DNA of 64,000 nucleotides from Astragalus membranaceus (Eukaryota > Streptophyta > Magnoliopsida > Fabales > Fabaceae). The stretch spans positions 27,897,251-27,961,250 of the forward strand of contig CM076847.1 of NCBI GenBank assembly GCA_039519185.1, in the 5' to 3' direction. The notes under the pieces are model-generated. The model saw nothing but the letters and a program-made list of their open reading frames with translations. It was not told the origin of the DNA and did no database searches. The number at the start of each line of letters is the position of its first letter. The stretch's first letter is position 1. The translations under genes and the position numbers were made by a program. Positions 1 to 9,539 of this stretch are shown piece by piece.

Positions 1-149
1 GGAGTCAGACGCTCTTCTAATTCATCTAAGAGGTAACAAACCAATACTCACGGATCATAGTTCTAGAATCTTACTATTTCCACTCACTACCTTAGGCCTA
101 CAGGTTACCATAGTCTACCTATGGGTCAACTCATACTCACAGTATGTCC

Positions 150-270
150 CACTTGAGGTGCTAGCTCAGTGGTAAGAGCTAGTATTGTATTCCCAAGGTG
201 CTGAGTTCAAATCCCCTCGGGGACAGTTGTAAAATGGTCATTAGTACCACTTTGATTAATAAAAAAAAAA
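150..270 (+). mobile_element. tRNA-derived SINE-like element
   Basis: A tRNA-like head carries a pol III A box (TAGCTCAGTGG at 162-172) and a B box (GTTCAAATCCC at 205-215). A short unrelated body and an A-run at about 258-270 follow. The D-arm can still pair (GCTC with GAGC), but the T-stem does not, so this is not a working tRNA gene. Box order plus a terminal A-run is the usual SINE layout. I did not find a clear target-site duplication, so the exact ends are approximate. Bases 1-149 show nothing recognisable. Confidence 0.6.
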
Positions 271-676
271 GTTCTTCCTTAGGCTCAATCTTATTTAACC
301 ATTCACTATTATTTATTAATGCATCACCCACACCTAGGATTAATTTTACGCATTAATTCTTATACTTACTCCTTTTTTACACTAAATTCAGCTTCACTAT
401 CGACTTAATTCTACGGTCATATGCCGACTCTTCGTTCCTCACGTGCTAATTATCATCCAACCTACGGTGCACTACTCCTACAAGAATCATTTATTAAACT
501 CGGCATATTATTTACAGTCATCCAGATCAAATCAAATCAAATAATTTACGGTCATCCATAACATTTACAGTCTTCCGAATTAGTTACAGTCATCTGAATC
601 GAATAAATCGAATAAATAATAAATAAATAAATAAATAAATAAATAAATTAATAAATGAATACAGGCAACTAGGAAT
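271..676. other. AT-rich sequence with no gene, left of the nest
   Basis: No coding frame or RNA gene is visible. Short degenerate direct repeats of a TTTACAGTCATCCGAAT-like motif occur at about 505-600, followed by an AATA-type microsatellite at about 605-655. From 321 onward this is the first copy of the local tandem duplication. It is probably the sequence into which the copia element inserted, but no target-site duplication can be checked because the copia 3' end is not in the window. Confidence 0.5.
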
Positions 677-1643
677 TGTTAAGGAAAAATCCCTAAGTCA
701 TGTTTTGATGAGAACAAACAGTTTTGATAAGTTTCTTAAGCTTTCTGATTCATTAAGTGATCTAATGAGTTCTTTTGAGTAATCTTGTAGATAGGAACAA
801 ATTACTACATCTAAATAAGAACATGTGCTATGAACTAGTACATCCTAAGAAGAAGGACTGAGTCTTATAAGATACTTGCTAAGCTCAAAGGGGTGCTCAG
901 GAGATAACAAGCAAAGAATTCACACTATGTAACCTAACATGATGCCAAGCAACATATGGCAATCAAGATATTCTTCTAGACAACATATACTCAGTTGATA
1001 ATTACTTAGAAGATTCTTCAAAAGGCATTTTGATTGTATCTCAGAAGATATTGAGAAGACAAGGAGTGCACCAATTAGGTAGCTCAGTTGGCGAGCTAAT
1101 GGATATCGAAGGAGTGCACCAATGGAGTGCAAGAAGGAGGTCCTGTAACACCCCGATTTTGGGAGCGCTACTAAGTGAACTCAACCCCTTATATGAGATG
1201 CTTTTTGAAAAATACACTTCCTGCCTCCCTCTGAGAACATAATTTTTTTTAAATCAATATTAAAACAATCGGAGTATTGCAGCATTTTCGAAACATGATT
1301 CCTCTCTTAATGTAATATACAAGAATTAAATCTGAAATATGACATATATAAATTTGTTTTCCCACACTAGTATGTTACCTGTTTTCAAAAGAAATGCACA
1401 ATGCAAAGACAGAAGTGTTAGAAATAAAAACCCGCACAATCTAGTATTGGCTATCTTTACTAATACATATACGACAATGCCCATACAAGAACTAATTAAG
1501 AACCATACACTTGAGGATTTTCCAAAGTGACGACAAAAGAAGACGTCTACATTGATCAAGCACTCTATACACAACACCCGGTTAGGACCTCGAGGAGTCC
1601 ACCAATACTCCACTATGAAAGGACACCGACCACTGCAATTTTA
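321..1643. repeat. Tandem segmental duplication, copy 1
   Basis: This segment is repeated directly at 1644-2818. From the copia LTR start onward the two copies lie a constant 1175 bases apart. Copy 1 holds pre-LTR flank, the start of the copia LTR (677), the SINE head (A box about 1080-1091) and the first 500 bases of LTR D (1144-1643). It has roughly 120 bases at about 385-533 that copy 2 lacks, and a longer AATA microsatellite. The two copies differ by scattered substitutions, so the event is not very recent. Confidence 0.9.
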
Positions 1644-1851
1644 GGCATCACCCACACCTAGGATTAATTTTAGGCATTAATTCTTATACTTACTCCTTTT
1701 TTACACTAATTTGTAGTCAACCAAATCAAATCAAATCAAATAATTTACGGTCATCCATAACATTTACAGTCATCCGAATTAGTTACAGTCATCTGAATCG
1801 AATAAATCGAATAAATAATAAATAAATAAATGAATACAGGCAACTAGGAAT

Positions 1852-2239
1852 TGTTAAGGAAAAATCCCTAAGTCATGTTTTGATGAGAACAAACAGGTTT
1901 GATAAGTTTCTTAAGCTTTCTGATTCATTAAGTGATCTAATGAGTTCTTTTGAGTAATCTTGTAGATAGGAACAAATTACTACATCTAAATAAGAACATG
2001 TGCTATGAACTAGTACATCCTAAGAAGAAGGACTGAGTCTTATAAGATACTTGCTAAGCTCAAAGGGGTGCTCAGGAGATAACAAGCAAAGAATTCACAC
2101 TATGTAACCTAACATGATGCCAAGCAACATATGGCAATCAAGATATTCTTCTAGACAACATATACTCAGTTGATAATTACTTAGAAGATTCTTCAAAAGG
2201 CATTATGACTGTATCTCAGAAGATATTGAGAAGACAAGG
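1852..2239 (+). mobile_element. Ty1/copia (SIRE/Maximus-like) 5' LTR, left segment
   Basis: The LTR begins TGTTAAGG at 1852; a duplicated start lies at 677. It is interrupted by a SINE at about 2240 and resumes at 48424. It is assigned to the copia element because the resumed sequence ends in CA at 49436, immediately before a primer binding site and a copia-type gag. No 3' LTR is in the window for comparison, so the start is inferred from the TG dinucleotide and the orientation of the parts. Confidence 0.6.
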
Positions 2240-2318
2240 AGTGCACCAATTAGGTAGCTCAGTTGGCGAGCTAATGGATATCGAAGGAGTGCACCAATGG
2301 AGTGCAAGAAGGAGGTCC
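2240..2318 (+). mobile_element. SINE, 5' half (A box), split by LTR D
   Basis: This is a tRNA-like head with the A box TAGCTCAGTTGG at 2255-2266. The element is cut at 2318 by solo LTR D and continues at 48361 with the B box. The five bases GGTCC at 2314-2318 are the target-site duplication of D. The A-to-B distance without the insertion is somewhat longer than in a canonical tRNA, partly because a GGAGTGCACCAA motif occurs twice. An extra copy of this half lies at about 1065-1143 in the tandem duplication. Confidence 0.65.
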
Positions 2319-3937
2319 TGTAACACCCCGATTTTGGGAGCGCTACTAAGTGAACTCAACCCCTTATATGAGATACTTTTTGAAAAATACACGTCCTGCC
2401 TCTCTCTGAGAACATAATTTTTTTTAAATCAATTTTAAAACAATCGGAGTATTGCAGCATTTTCGAAACATGATTCCTCTCTTAATGTAATATACAAGAA
2501 TTAAATCTGAAATATGACATATATAAATTTGTTTTCCCACACTAGTATGTTACCTGTTTTCAAAAGAAATGCACAATAGAAAGACAGAAGTGTTTGAAAT
2601 AAAAACCCGCACAATCTAGTATTGGCTATCTTTACTAATACATATACGGCAATGCCCATACAAGAACTAATTAAGAACCATACACTTGAGGATTTTCCAA
2701 AGTGACGACAAAAGAAGACATCTACATTGATCAAGCACTCTATACACAACACCCGGTTAGGACCTCGAGGAGTCCACCAATACTCCACTACGAAAGGACA
2801 CCGACCACTGCAACTTTATTTCTAAAACTGAACTATGGTCCTCCAATAACTGGGTTGACATCCATTACATTGGAGAACCACAGGCAAGGGTCATCTTCTA
2901 GAATATGCATACACAAATATACAACAACTCACATGTTCATAATCAATTCACATATACATAATACTAACAAGTTTCAAACAACGTTCTAACAGCTTAACTC
3001 CAACTACTCGTCACACCACTCCATATATCCTAATGTAATGCCTGTATGTCAATGCATATGATCCCTGGGTATACTACACCAAAAAGTGTTGCGCTTCTCT
3101 CTATGATACTGCACAACGGATCTACGATCCAAATATGGGTGTGCTTCTCCCTATGATACTGCACTTGTGTAGTACTTCTCTCATCGATACTGCACTACAC
3201 CCCATGATAAAAATTCAGGTATGCTTCTCTCATCGATACTGCACCATGTGGTCACTTCTCTCAACGATACTGCGCCACATCCGGTATGGTACTTCACTCA
3301 TCGATACTGTACTATACCAACCTTGTAAGACAGGTACTTGGATCTACGATCCAAATATGGGTGTGCTTCTCCCTATGATACTGCACTTGTGTAGTACTTC
3401 TCTCATCGATACTGCACTATACCCCATGATAAAACTCAGGCGTGCTTCTCTCATCGATACTGCACCATGTGGTCACTTCTCTCGTCGATACTGTGCCACA
3501 TCTGGTATGGTACTTCTCTCATCGATACTGTACTATACCAACCTTTTCTTACGATTCAACATCGTACAACTTCGTAAGTATCTCTTGTCCCACGCTAATC
3601 ATTCCAATAGCTTCCTCAAGTCACCACCAACAAATTTCCTCTTAAAGTCTCCCTCGAAATCTCACTCTAACCTCCCTAACTTTTCATTTTTTTCTCACTT
3701 CTCAAAACAATTCTCCATTAGTTCAAAAGTCATAATTTTCATATTATTAACTCATCTTGATTTCAACCTCTCAAAAGGATTCCTATTGTTTCTCAAATAT
3801 TTTCCATTTGTTTCGCATTTCTTAAGCCACTTTCTAACTACTTTTCAAAAATCTGAGACAAGTGCTACGCTCACTTTTATAAGATCTCCTTTAAGTTTCT
3901 TTTTCAGAAAATGATTTACTTAGTCGCAGTAGCGGTC
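2319..3937 (-). mobile_element. Gypsy solo LTR D, first segment (reverse orientation)
   Basis: It starts TGTAACACCCCG at 2319 and continues after the CACTA at 46414-48355, where it ends ATGTTACA. Removing the CACTA gives one LTR of about 3.56 kb with 5-bp duplications GGTCC on both sides and no internal coding region, hence a solo LTR. Orientation is minus: its left end matches the reverse complement of the 3' end, and its right end that of the 5' end, of the related LTRs A, E and F. A 500-base copy of its start lies at 1144-1643. Confidence 0.85.
3118..3545. repeat. Tandem repeats inside LTR D, 232-bp period
   Basis: Two units begin at 3118 and 3350, each starting GGATCTACGATCC. Within each unit a shorter motif around CTTCTCTCATCGATACTG recurs every 35-45 bases. 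Long frames that cross this block come from the repeat structure and have no recognisable protein. Confidence 0.85.
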
Positions 3938-3957
3938 CACTACAAGAATAATTGATT

Positions 3958-4410
3958 TTTCCGGCCAGGACTTTCCGGCGGATTTTTATCCGCCGAAACA
4001 TTTTCGGCGGATTTTAGGATTTACCGGCGGATTGGTTGGATTTTCCGGCGATTTTTTTTCCTCCACAACATTTCCGGCTGATTTGTAGGTATTTCTGACG
4101 GATTTTATGTTTACGAAATTTTTTTTTAAAACAAAATCCGCCAGTAAGGTCATTTCCGGCGGATCGTTAAAAGAAGCGCGAAATTTGAAATTTAAAAATC
4201 CGCTAAAAATGCATAGAAATCCGCCGAAAACGACAACCCGACTAAAATCCACCGGAAACGTCATTTCCGGCGGAAAATTTTGAAAAATGCGGGAGATTTA
4301 ATTTTTAAAAATCCGCCGAAAATCCTTTAAAATCCGCCGGAAACTCCCTGATCTGCCAAAAACGTATTAAATCCGCCGGTAGATGACATTTGCGGCGGAT
4401 TTTTGAATAT
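3958..4410. repeat. CACTA 5' subterminal repeat array
   Basis: More than ten copies of a TTCCGGCGGATTT-like motif occur in both orientations, many only 15-40 bases apart. In CACTA elements such arrays are binding sites for the TnpA-type protein. The same motif recurs at 46149-46390 near the other end. Confidence 0.85.
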
Positions 4411-4599
4411 TTAACCGTTTCGTGTCCCTTCTTCCTATCTTCCTATATAAATCTCAAAAATAAAGTAATTAATATATCAATATATATTTCGGATTTTTTA
4501 TTTCATTTACTTTGTAATTGATAGTTTATTTGATAGTTTATTTGAGTAATTGATAGTTTATTGATATATCAAAATAAAGTAATTAATATATCAATATAT

Positions 4600-4633
<34 letters not shown>

Positions 4634-4880
4634 GGATTTTTTGTTTTTAGTGTCTCAAAAATTTTTACCAACTTTTGGTCACCGTAAAATTTAGATTTTT
4701 TCTTTTAGTCATTGGTGACTTTTAATAACGCTTATAAAATGTCATAAAAACGCTATTAAAAGTCATGAAGCGATATATTAAAGTCATGAGGGACTAAAAA
4801 CCAAAAACCCGAATTTATTTGATAGTAATTAATATATCAATATATATCAAAAAGTAATATTTGACAGTTTATTTGACTTA
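4411..4880. other. CACTA 5' non-coding region with AT microsatellite and small inverted repeat
   Basis: AT-rich, with no coding frame. A (TA)n tract lies at about 4591-4633. An imperfect inverted repeat (about 4634-4655 and 4790-4810, arms resembling GGGTTTTTGGTTTTTAGTC) bounds about 177 bases and could be a small MITE, but I could not confirm a target duplication. The region ends at the insertion point of element B. Confidence 0.5.
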
Positions 4881-6787
4881 TGTAACACCCTAAAATATTT
4901 AATTAATTTATTTAATTAAGTATTTGGGAATTTAAATTAATTTATTTGATATAATTTAATTAATTAAAATTTTATTAATTTTGGTGGTATTAGGAGGGAG
5001 TGGAGGCGCCACTTGCATGACTTGGGCTTAAGTGAAAGGCCCAAGCCCATGATCCACAAGTTTGCGAAGTGGCTAGGTTAGTTAGAGGCTAGGGTTTTGT
5101 GGCAATTCGCGAATTGGAGAGCTAGAGAGTGAGGGAAAGGGCGCCGTAAGGAGAAGAGGAGAGAAGTCGCAACCAAGGAAGAGCAAGGGACGTGATCTTG
5201 TAGCTGAGGTTCTGTTGGTGACTGCATCCTAGGACATCGAATTCTTCTTCTTAAAAAGGTTAGGGGAGCTCTATCCTTCTATCTAATAGATCATAAGATG
5301 GGTCCTAGATCTAGGGTTTAGACTAGATTCTTGATGCATGCCATGATTTCTTGATGTGTTCTTGAATATGTTTTTGATGTTGATTTTACATATATATGTA
5401 TATATAGGCGAGTTTGATTTATTGTTTGAGCTTGCCTAATATGTGATCTATGTGTTTGGCTTGATGATGATGGTGTTTGTGTGAGTATGAAATTGTATAT
5501 GGGTGTGTTGGTGATGCTTTGGTGTAGGTGTGTGCATAGGCGCCTAGGGCGCCATGGTGATGGTGATGATAGTTGTCCATATGGTTTTGGTGATTTTGAA
5601 TAAAATTGACTTTTGGGTGAGTGAGGTTTTAGATGTTGGAAAAATATAATTTTGATGTTTTAAAATGGTGAAAAATGGATTTTTTAGTGTTCTTGGTTGT
5701 CGCTGGAAAAATCTGTCTTGGGCGCCCTGGTGATGGGCGCCGGATCCCCTTGTGTGTGTGGCTGTGCAGAGCGTTGCGCGCCTGGGCGCTGGGCGCCTGT
5801 TGTGCGTGCGTGTGTTGCGCGCCTGGGCGCTGGGCGCCTGTTGTGCGTGCGTGTGTTGCGCGCCTGGGCGCTGGGCGCCTGTTGTACGTGCGTGTGTGCG
5901 TGTGTTGCGCGCCTGGGCGCTGGGCGCCTGTTGTGCGTGCGTGTGTTGCGCGCCTGGGCGCTGGGCGCCTGTTGTGCGTGCGTGTGTTGCGCGCCTGGGC
6001 GCTGGGCGCCTGTTGTACGTGCGTGTGTGCGTGTGTTGCGCGCCTGGGTGCTGGGCGCCTGTTGTGCGTGCGTGTGTGCGTGTGTTGCGCGCCTGGGCGC
6101 TGGGTGCCAGTGCGCGTGTTGCCTGGTGCTTGGGCGCCTAAGGCGCCAATTTCAGAATGTTGTCTAATTTTTCCCAAAATTATTTTTAACATAACTTTTG
6201 ACTCAGACATCCGTTTCGAACGATTCAAAAAGCGTTGTGAAGCATTTTCAGTTGTCCATCTACGTGTACCATTTTTTTTAATAAAGACTTATGATTTCTG
6301 AAGGTTGCTGGGGCGCCCCAAGTGGCCGTTCCCGGTGATCGTTGCTGTGACAGTGGAAAGATATTTTTGATGTTTTTAAAAAACTCTCTTTGGCGTACGA
6401 TCAGTGATTTTAACGACTTAGTGTCGCAATGATGATTTTGACGATGACGCCCCTAGTGGCTAGTTAAATGACTGTTTTGCCCTTAGTGGCTCATATGATT
6501 TTATAATGACGTGTAAATGACTGTTTTGCCCTTGGTGGCTAATATTAACTATAATGACGTGTAAATGACGATGATGCCCTTGGTGGCTAGTAAATGACGT
6601 TTTTGCCCTCAGTGGCTATTGTTTGAGCTGATGATATTTATTGTATAAGTGACGATGAAAACCCAGTGACGTTTGAGGCCCGAAAGGCCAAGTGATGTTA
6701 AGGTCTAAATGGCCAAGTGACGTTGTGTGTTGATTGTGGATTTGACAGGTGCTGTGCTCCTTGTGAGCAAACCGGTAAGTGACGAGT
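4881..6787 (+). mobile_element. Element B 5' LTR, left segment
   Basis: This matches the 3' LTR from 28785 onward with few substitutions. It is broken at 6787 by element A, whose target duplication CGAGT occupies 6783-6787. It contains the GC-rich minisatellite at 5779-6119 and a run of short TGCCCTTAGTGGCT-like repeats at about 6446-6620. Confidence 0.93.
5779..6119. repeat. GC-rich minisatellite in B 5' LTR (8 units)
   Basis: Units of about 40-48 bases share the core GCGCCTGGGCGCTGGGCGCC and a GTGCGTGCGTGTGTTGC spacer. Eight units are visible here, against five in the 3' LTR (29711-29925). The core is rich in the palindrome GGCGCC. Cys/Ala/Arg-rich frames across it come from the repeat in all registers and are not genes. 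Confidence 0.9.
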
Positions 6788-7967
6788 TGTAACATCCCGG
6801 ATTTTTAAAGACTCGTATTATGAAACCTAAGACCGATTAATTATTTGTGGGAATAATTAGTCGTGTCTCGGGGACTTATACGTCGGAAAAATTATCAAGA
6901 AAACCTATTCTCCATTAAAGGGGTGGCCTATTCATAGAATAATGAGCAATTGGAGCAGAAGGGCAAATCTGTCTTTTCACACCCCTAGTTATTAAAATAT
7001 AATCTTGAAGGTTATAATTAATTAAAAGCCGAAGGAGTTGAGGAATTTCGGATCGGAACCGGATTAATCGAGAAAGTTATACCGAAGAGAATTATTAACG
7101 CCTAAGTTACCATTTTTGGGCCAAGGGCAAAATGGTCTTTCCACCATCATTTAAACCCTCAGCCATATACTCTCAACTGAACCCTCACCCACTCATTTCA
7201 TCATTCCCAGCTGAAAGAAAGAAAGGAAAACAGAAGGTAGGGAGAGGAGAGTGGGGCGAAGGGAAGAGGAAGGAGAGGAGGGAAGAACTTCTCAATTGGT
7301 CATTGCATGTAAGCTTTCTTCACACCTCTTTCTCTCATTTTTCATCCTCTTTTCAATGGTACCACTTTCAGAAGCTAACTCCCCCTAGATCATCCACTAC
7401 CATGTTCAGCCCCCTTGAAGCTCCAAGAGAAAGAATGGAGTTTTGAACTTTAATGGTGCTGCATGTCATGTTGTAGTTGTGGGAAGTGGAGTGTCAAGCT
7501 TGCATTTGCGACTTGGAGGAAGTTGTGAAGGACCAGGTTGCTGTCCCAGTCGCTCTAGTGGTGGAGATTGCCGTTTGGAGATCGGTTCGAGTTCTAGCGG
7601 GGATCGTTCGTGTACTTTTCGTTTCGGTGACTTTGCTTTCGATCCAACTCTCGAACTTCGGTGTAACGGTGAGTTCTACTCACGATAGGGCATTTTGATA
7701 TTCTGAACTTGTTTTCGATATGGAATCCCTTGGTCACATTTCTGTTTACAAAAGACTTAGAACTGAAAAGCGTTTTTGAGTCAAAACGGTGTTTTACGGT
7801 TTAAATGAGATTTTGATTTAAATCGTTGAAATGAAATGCATTGTGTACTACTAGAAATATATATTCTGGGAAGTTTCTGAGTTTCAGGTGATTGAAATTA
7901 GAAATCGAATCGGACGAGAACGGAGAGCGAAAATGAGAAAAGTGAGAAATTCTGGTAACAGACACAG

Positions 7968-8152
7968 GTCGCACAGACCGTGCGCCCCTGGGCACGGGTC
8001 GTGCGCCTGCTTCGGGTTGGAAGTGTTGGAAACAGAACGGGACGCACGGGTCGTGCGCCCCTGGGCACGGATCGTGCGCTTCCCTCAGGTAGATGGGTCC
8101 TGAGTAGTGCACCACGCACGGGTCGTGTGCCCCTGGGCACGGGTCGTGCGTG
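7968..8152. repeat. Palindromic GCACGGGTCGTGC repeats in LTR A
   Basis: Several copies of a short inverted motif, GCACGGGTCGTGC or GCACGGATCGTGC, alternate with GCCCCTGGGCAC. Each unit can fold on itself. The block recurs at the same place in LTR2 (15188-15372) and LTR3 (22423-22607), and in reverse orientation in LTR F (50779-50970). Confidence 0.85.
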
Positions 8153-8368
8153 TAGTTCTGTCACCGGCTTCCGTTTTCTCGTTTTGTTGCTCCGTTTGAT
8201 CCCGAACCCTTTCTAATTTCTTTCTCAACCATTCAAAAAGGGATTGCCTCACTGAAAACCTTATTTCGAACTTGTTCAACTCATGATTTTGAAAAGAAGT
8301 TGAAAGGTATATTGATCGAAAAACCGAAACCCTAGTATACGTGTGGGTACACCGTTTAACGGATAGAA

Positions 8369-8403
<35 letters not shown>

Positions 8404-8734
8404 ATTGTATATGATTATAATGCCGGATGTCTATAGATTCATCAAAACGGGTTATAAGTCAATAATACATTGCAATATGATTATAATGCCGGATGTTTAT
8501 AAATTCATCAAAACGGGTTATAGATCAATAAGATATAAATTATCTAAAAAGATTATGTGATTGATCCTTTGGTGATCGGAAAGATATATATTATCTAACT
8601 CTCGAGAAATCGTTATGTATTGTCATACATAAATCGCGTTGGGTGACGACCCGACAAGTAGCATACTAGGGAGGGTAGTCATGACCCCTTACCTAGGCCC
8701 TGAATGTGTTTTGGCGTGGTCAACTCACGGGTTT

Positions 8735-8866
8735 GCCGGGATTAGCAGTGGTGCAGTCGGCTTGTGCTAAGTTATTGATTATAAGTTAACATTGCCGGGA
8801 TTAGCAGTTGTGCAGTCGGCAGATGTTAAGCTGTAGCTACCGGGATTAGCAGTTGTGCAGTCGGTT
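8735..8866. repeat. Three CCGGG...GCAGTCGG repeats in LTR A
   Basis: Units of about 27 bases start at 8735, 8794 and about 8839. They begin GCCGGGATTAGCAG and end GTGCAGTCGGC, so the ends are complementary (GCCG with CGGC). Spacers differ. The reverse complement of the four repeats in LTR E (53609-53810) has the same skeleton. Confidence 0.8.
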
Positions 8867-9404
8867 GAGCTAAGCTGTTAAAACATAAAAGAGAACACGA
8901 TTTGCTTGGCATTTCGATTATGGCTATTGGTAGCTAATTAAACATTGTTAACGGTTTAATAATTGAACCGAGTGTCAGTGAGGGGGCACGGTAGGACTCA
9001 CTGAGATAATGTTATCTCACCCTATCCATATTTGTTGTTTTTCAGAGAAGCAGGGAAAAAGGAAGACTATAGTGCACGAGTAGTTGATATACTCTTGGAG
9101 GTGCTGAAGATGTAGTCATTTTCTCTTTGTTCTTTTGTTGTCCTATTGGTTGTATAAACTTGTATTGATTATGAGTTATATGAACCGTTTATGTTTCTGT
9201 TCGGTATTTGGACTTGGATATTGTAATCCACTCGGTATGGAACCGATAAACTTCTATTTTTATGAAGTAATGTTATTTCCGATTATGTTTTATTTCGGAA
9301 AAAGTTTGTATGTCCAAAACTTAAACAGGAACTGTGTCCTCTGAATTTCCGCATCTGTGCACTTTCGGTGTTTCTACATGTTAGAAATACCTGGGTGTTA
9401 CATT

Positions 9405-9416
9405 TGGTATCAGAGC
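9405..9416 (+). promoter_or_regulatory. Primer binding site, element A body 1
   Basis: TGGTATCAGAGC lies two bases after the LTR end. It is complementary to the 3' end of initiator methionine tRNA, the usual primer of plant gypsy and copia elements. Confidence 0.92.
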
Positions 9417-9539
9417 GGTTCGACCTAGTCGGACTTAGATGTTAAGAGTCTTTTACGTCTTCTAAGTCTGATTTTTCTTGGTATGCTATTAGACATTGAG
9501 CCTGATCAACTTAATACTTTGTGCATACTTCGCAGAATC

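Larger units (their letters stand above)
1644..2818. repeat. Tandem segmental duplication, copy 2
   Basis: Second direct copy of the segment at 321-1643. This copy runs on without a break into the rest of LTR D (2819-3937), so it is the one physically joined to the nested elements downstream. The duplication includes the copia-SINE-LTR D junctions, so it happened after LTR D inserted. The CACTA lies outside the duplicated segment, so its timing relative to the duplication is not fixed. Confidence 0.9.
6788..9402 (+). mobile_element. Element A LTR1
   Basis: 2615 bases, TGTAACATCCCGG to GGGTGTTACA. It contains a palindromic GC-rich repeat block (7968-8152), a (TA)n tract (about 8371-8401), three CCGGGATTAGCAG-type repeats (8735-8866), and a near-palindrome GAGATAATGTTATCTC (9003-9018). 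Bases seen here but in neither other LTR include TTTGCCGGG at about 8732 and CACAGACCG at about 7972. Confidence 0.95.

Noticed and set aside
155..225. Functional tRNA gene
   Set aside because: A and B boxes are present but the T-stem and acceptor do not pair; an A-run follows, which fits a SINE.
3135..3914. 259-codon frame in LTR D
   Set aside because: It spans the 232-bp tandem repeat and AT-rich LTR sequence and shows a repetitive, low-information translation.
5675..6301. Long Cys/Ala/Arg-rich frames on both strands in LTR B
   Set aside because: They cross the GC-rich minisatellite, exist in several registers at once, and change length with repeat copy number between the two LTRs.
7132..7688. 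Small frames (104, 81 and 73 codons) repeated at 14352 and 21587
   Set aside because: They recur only because the three LTRs of element A are near-identical copies; no recognised protein and no independent evidence of translation.
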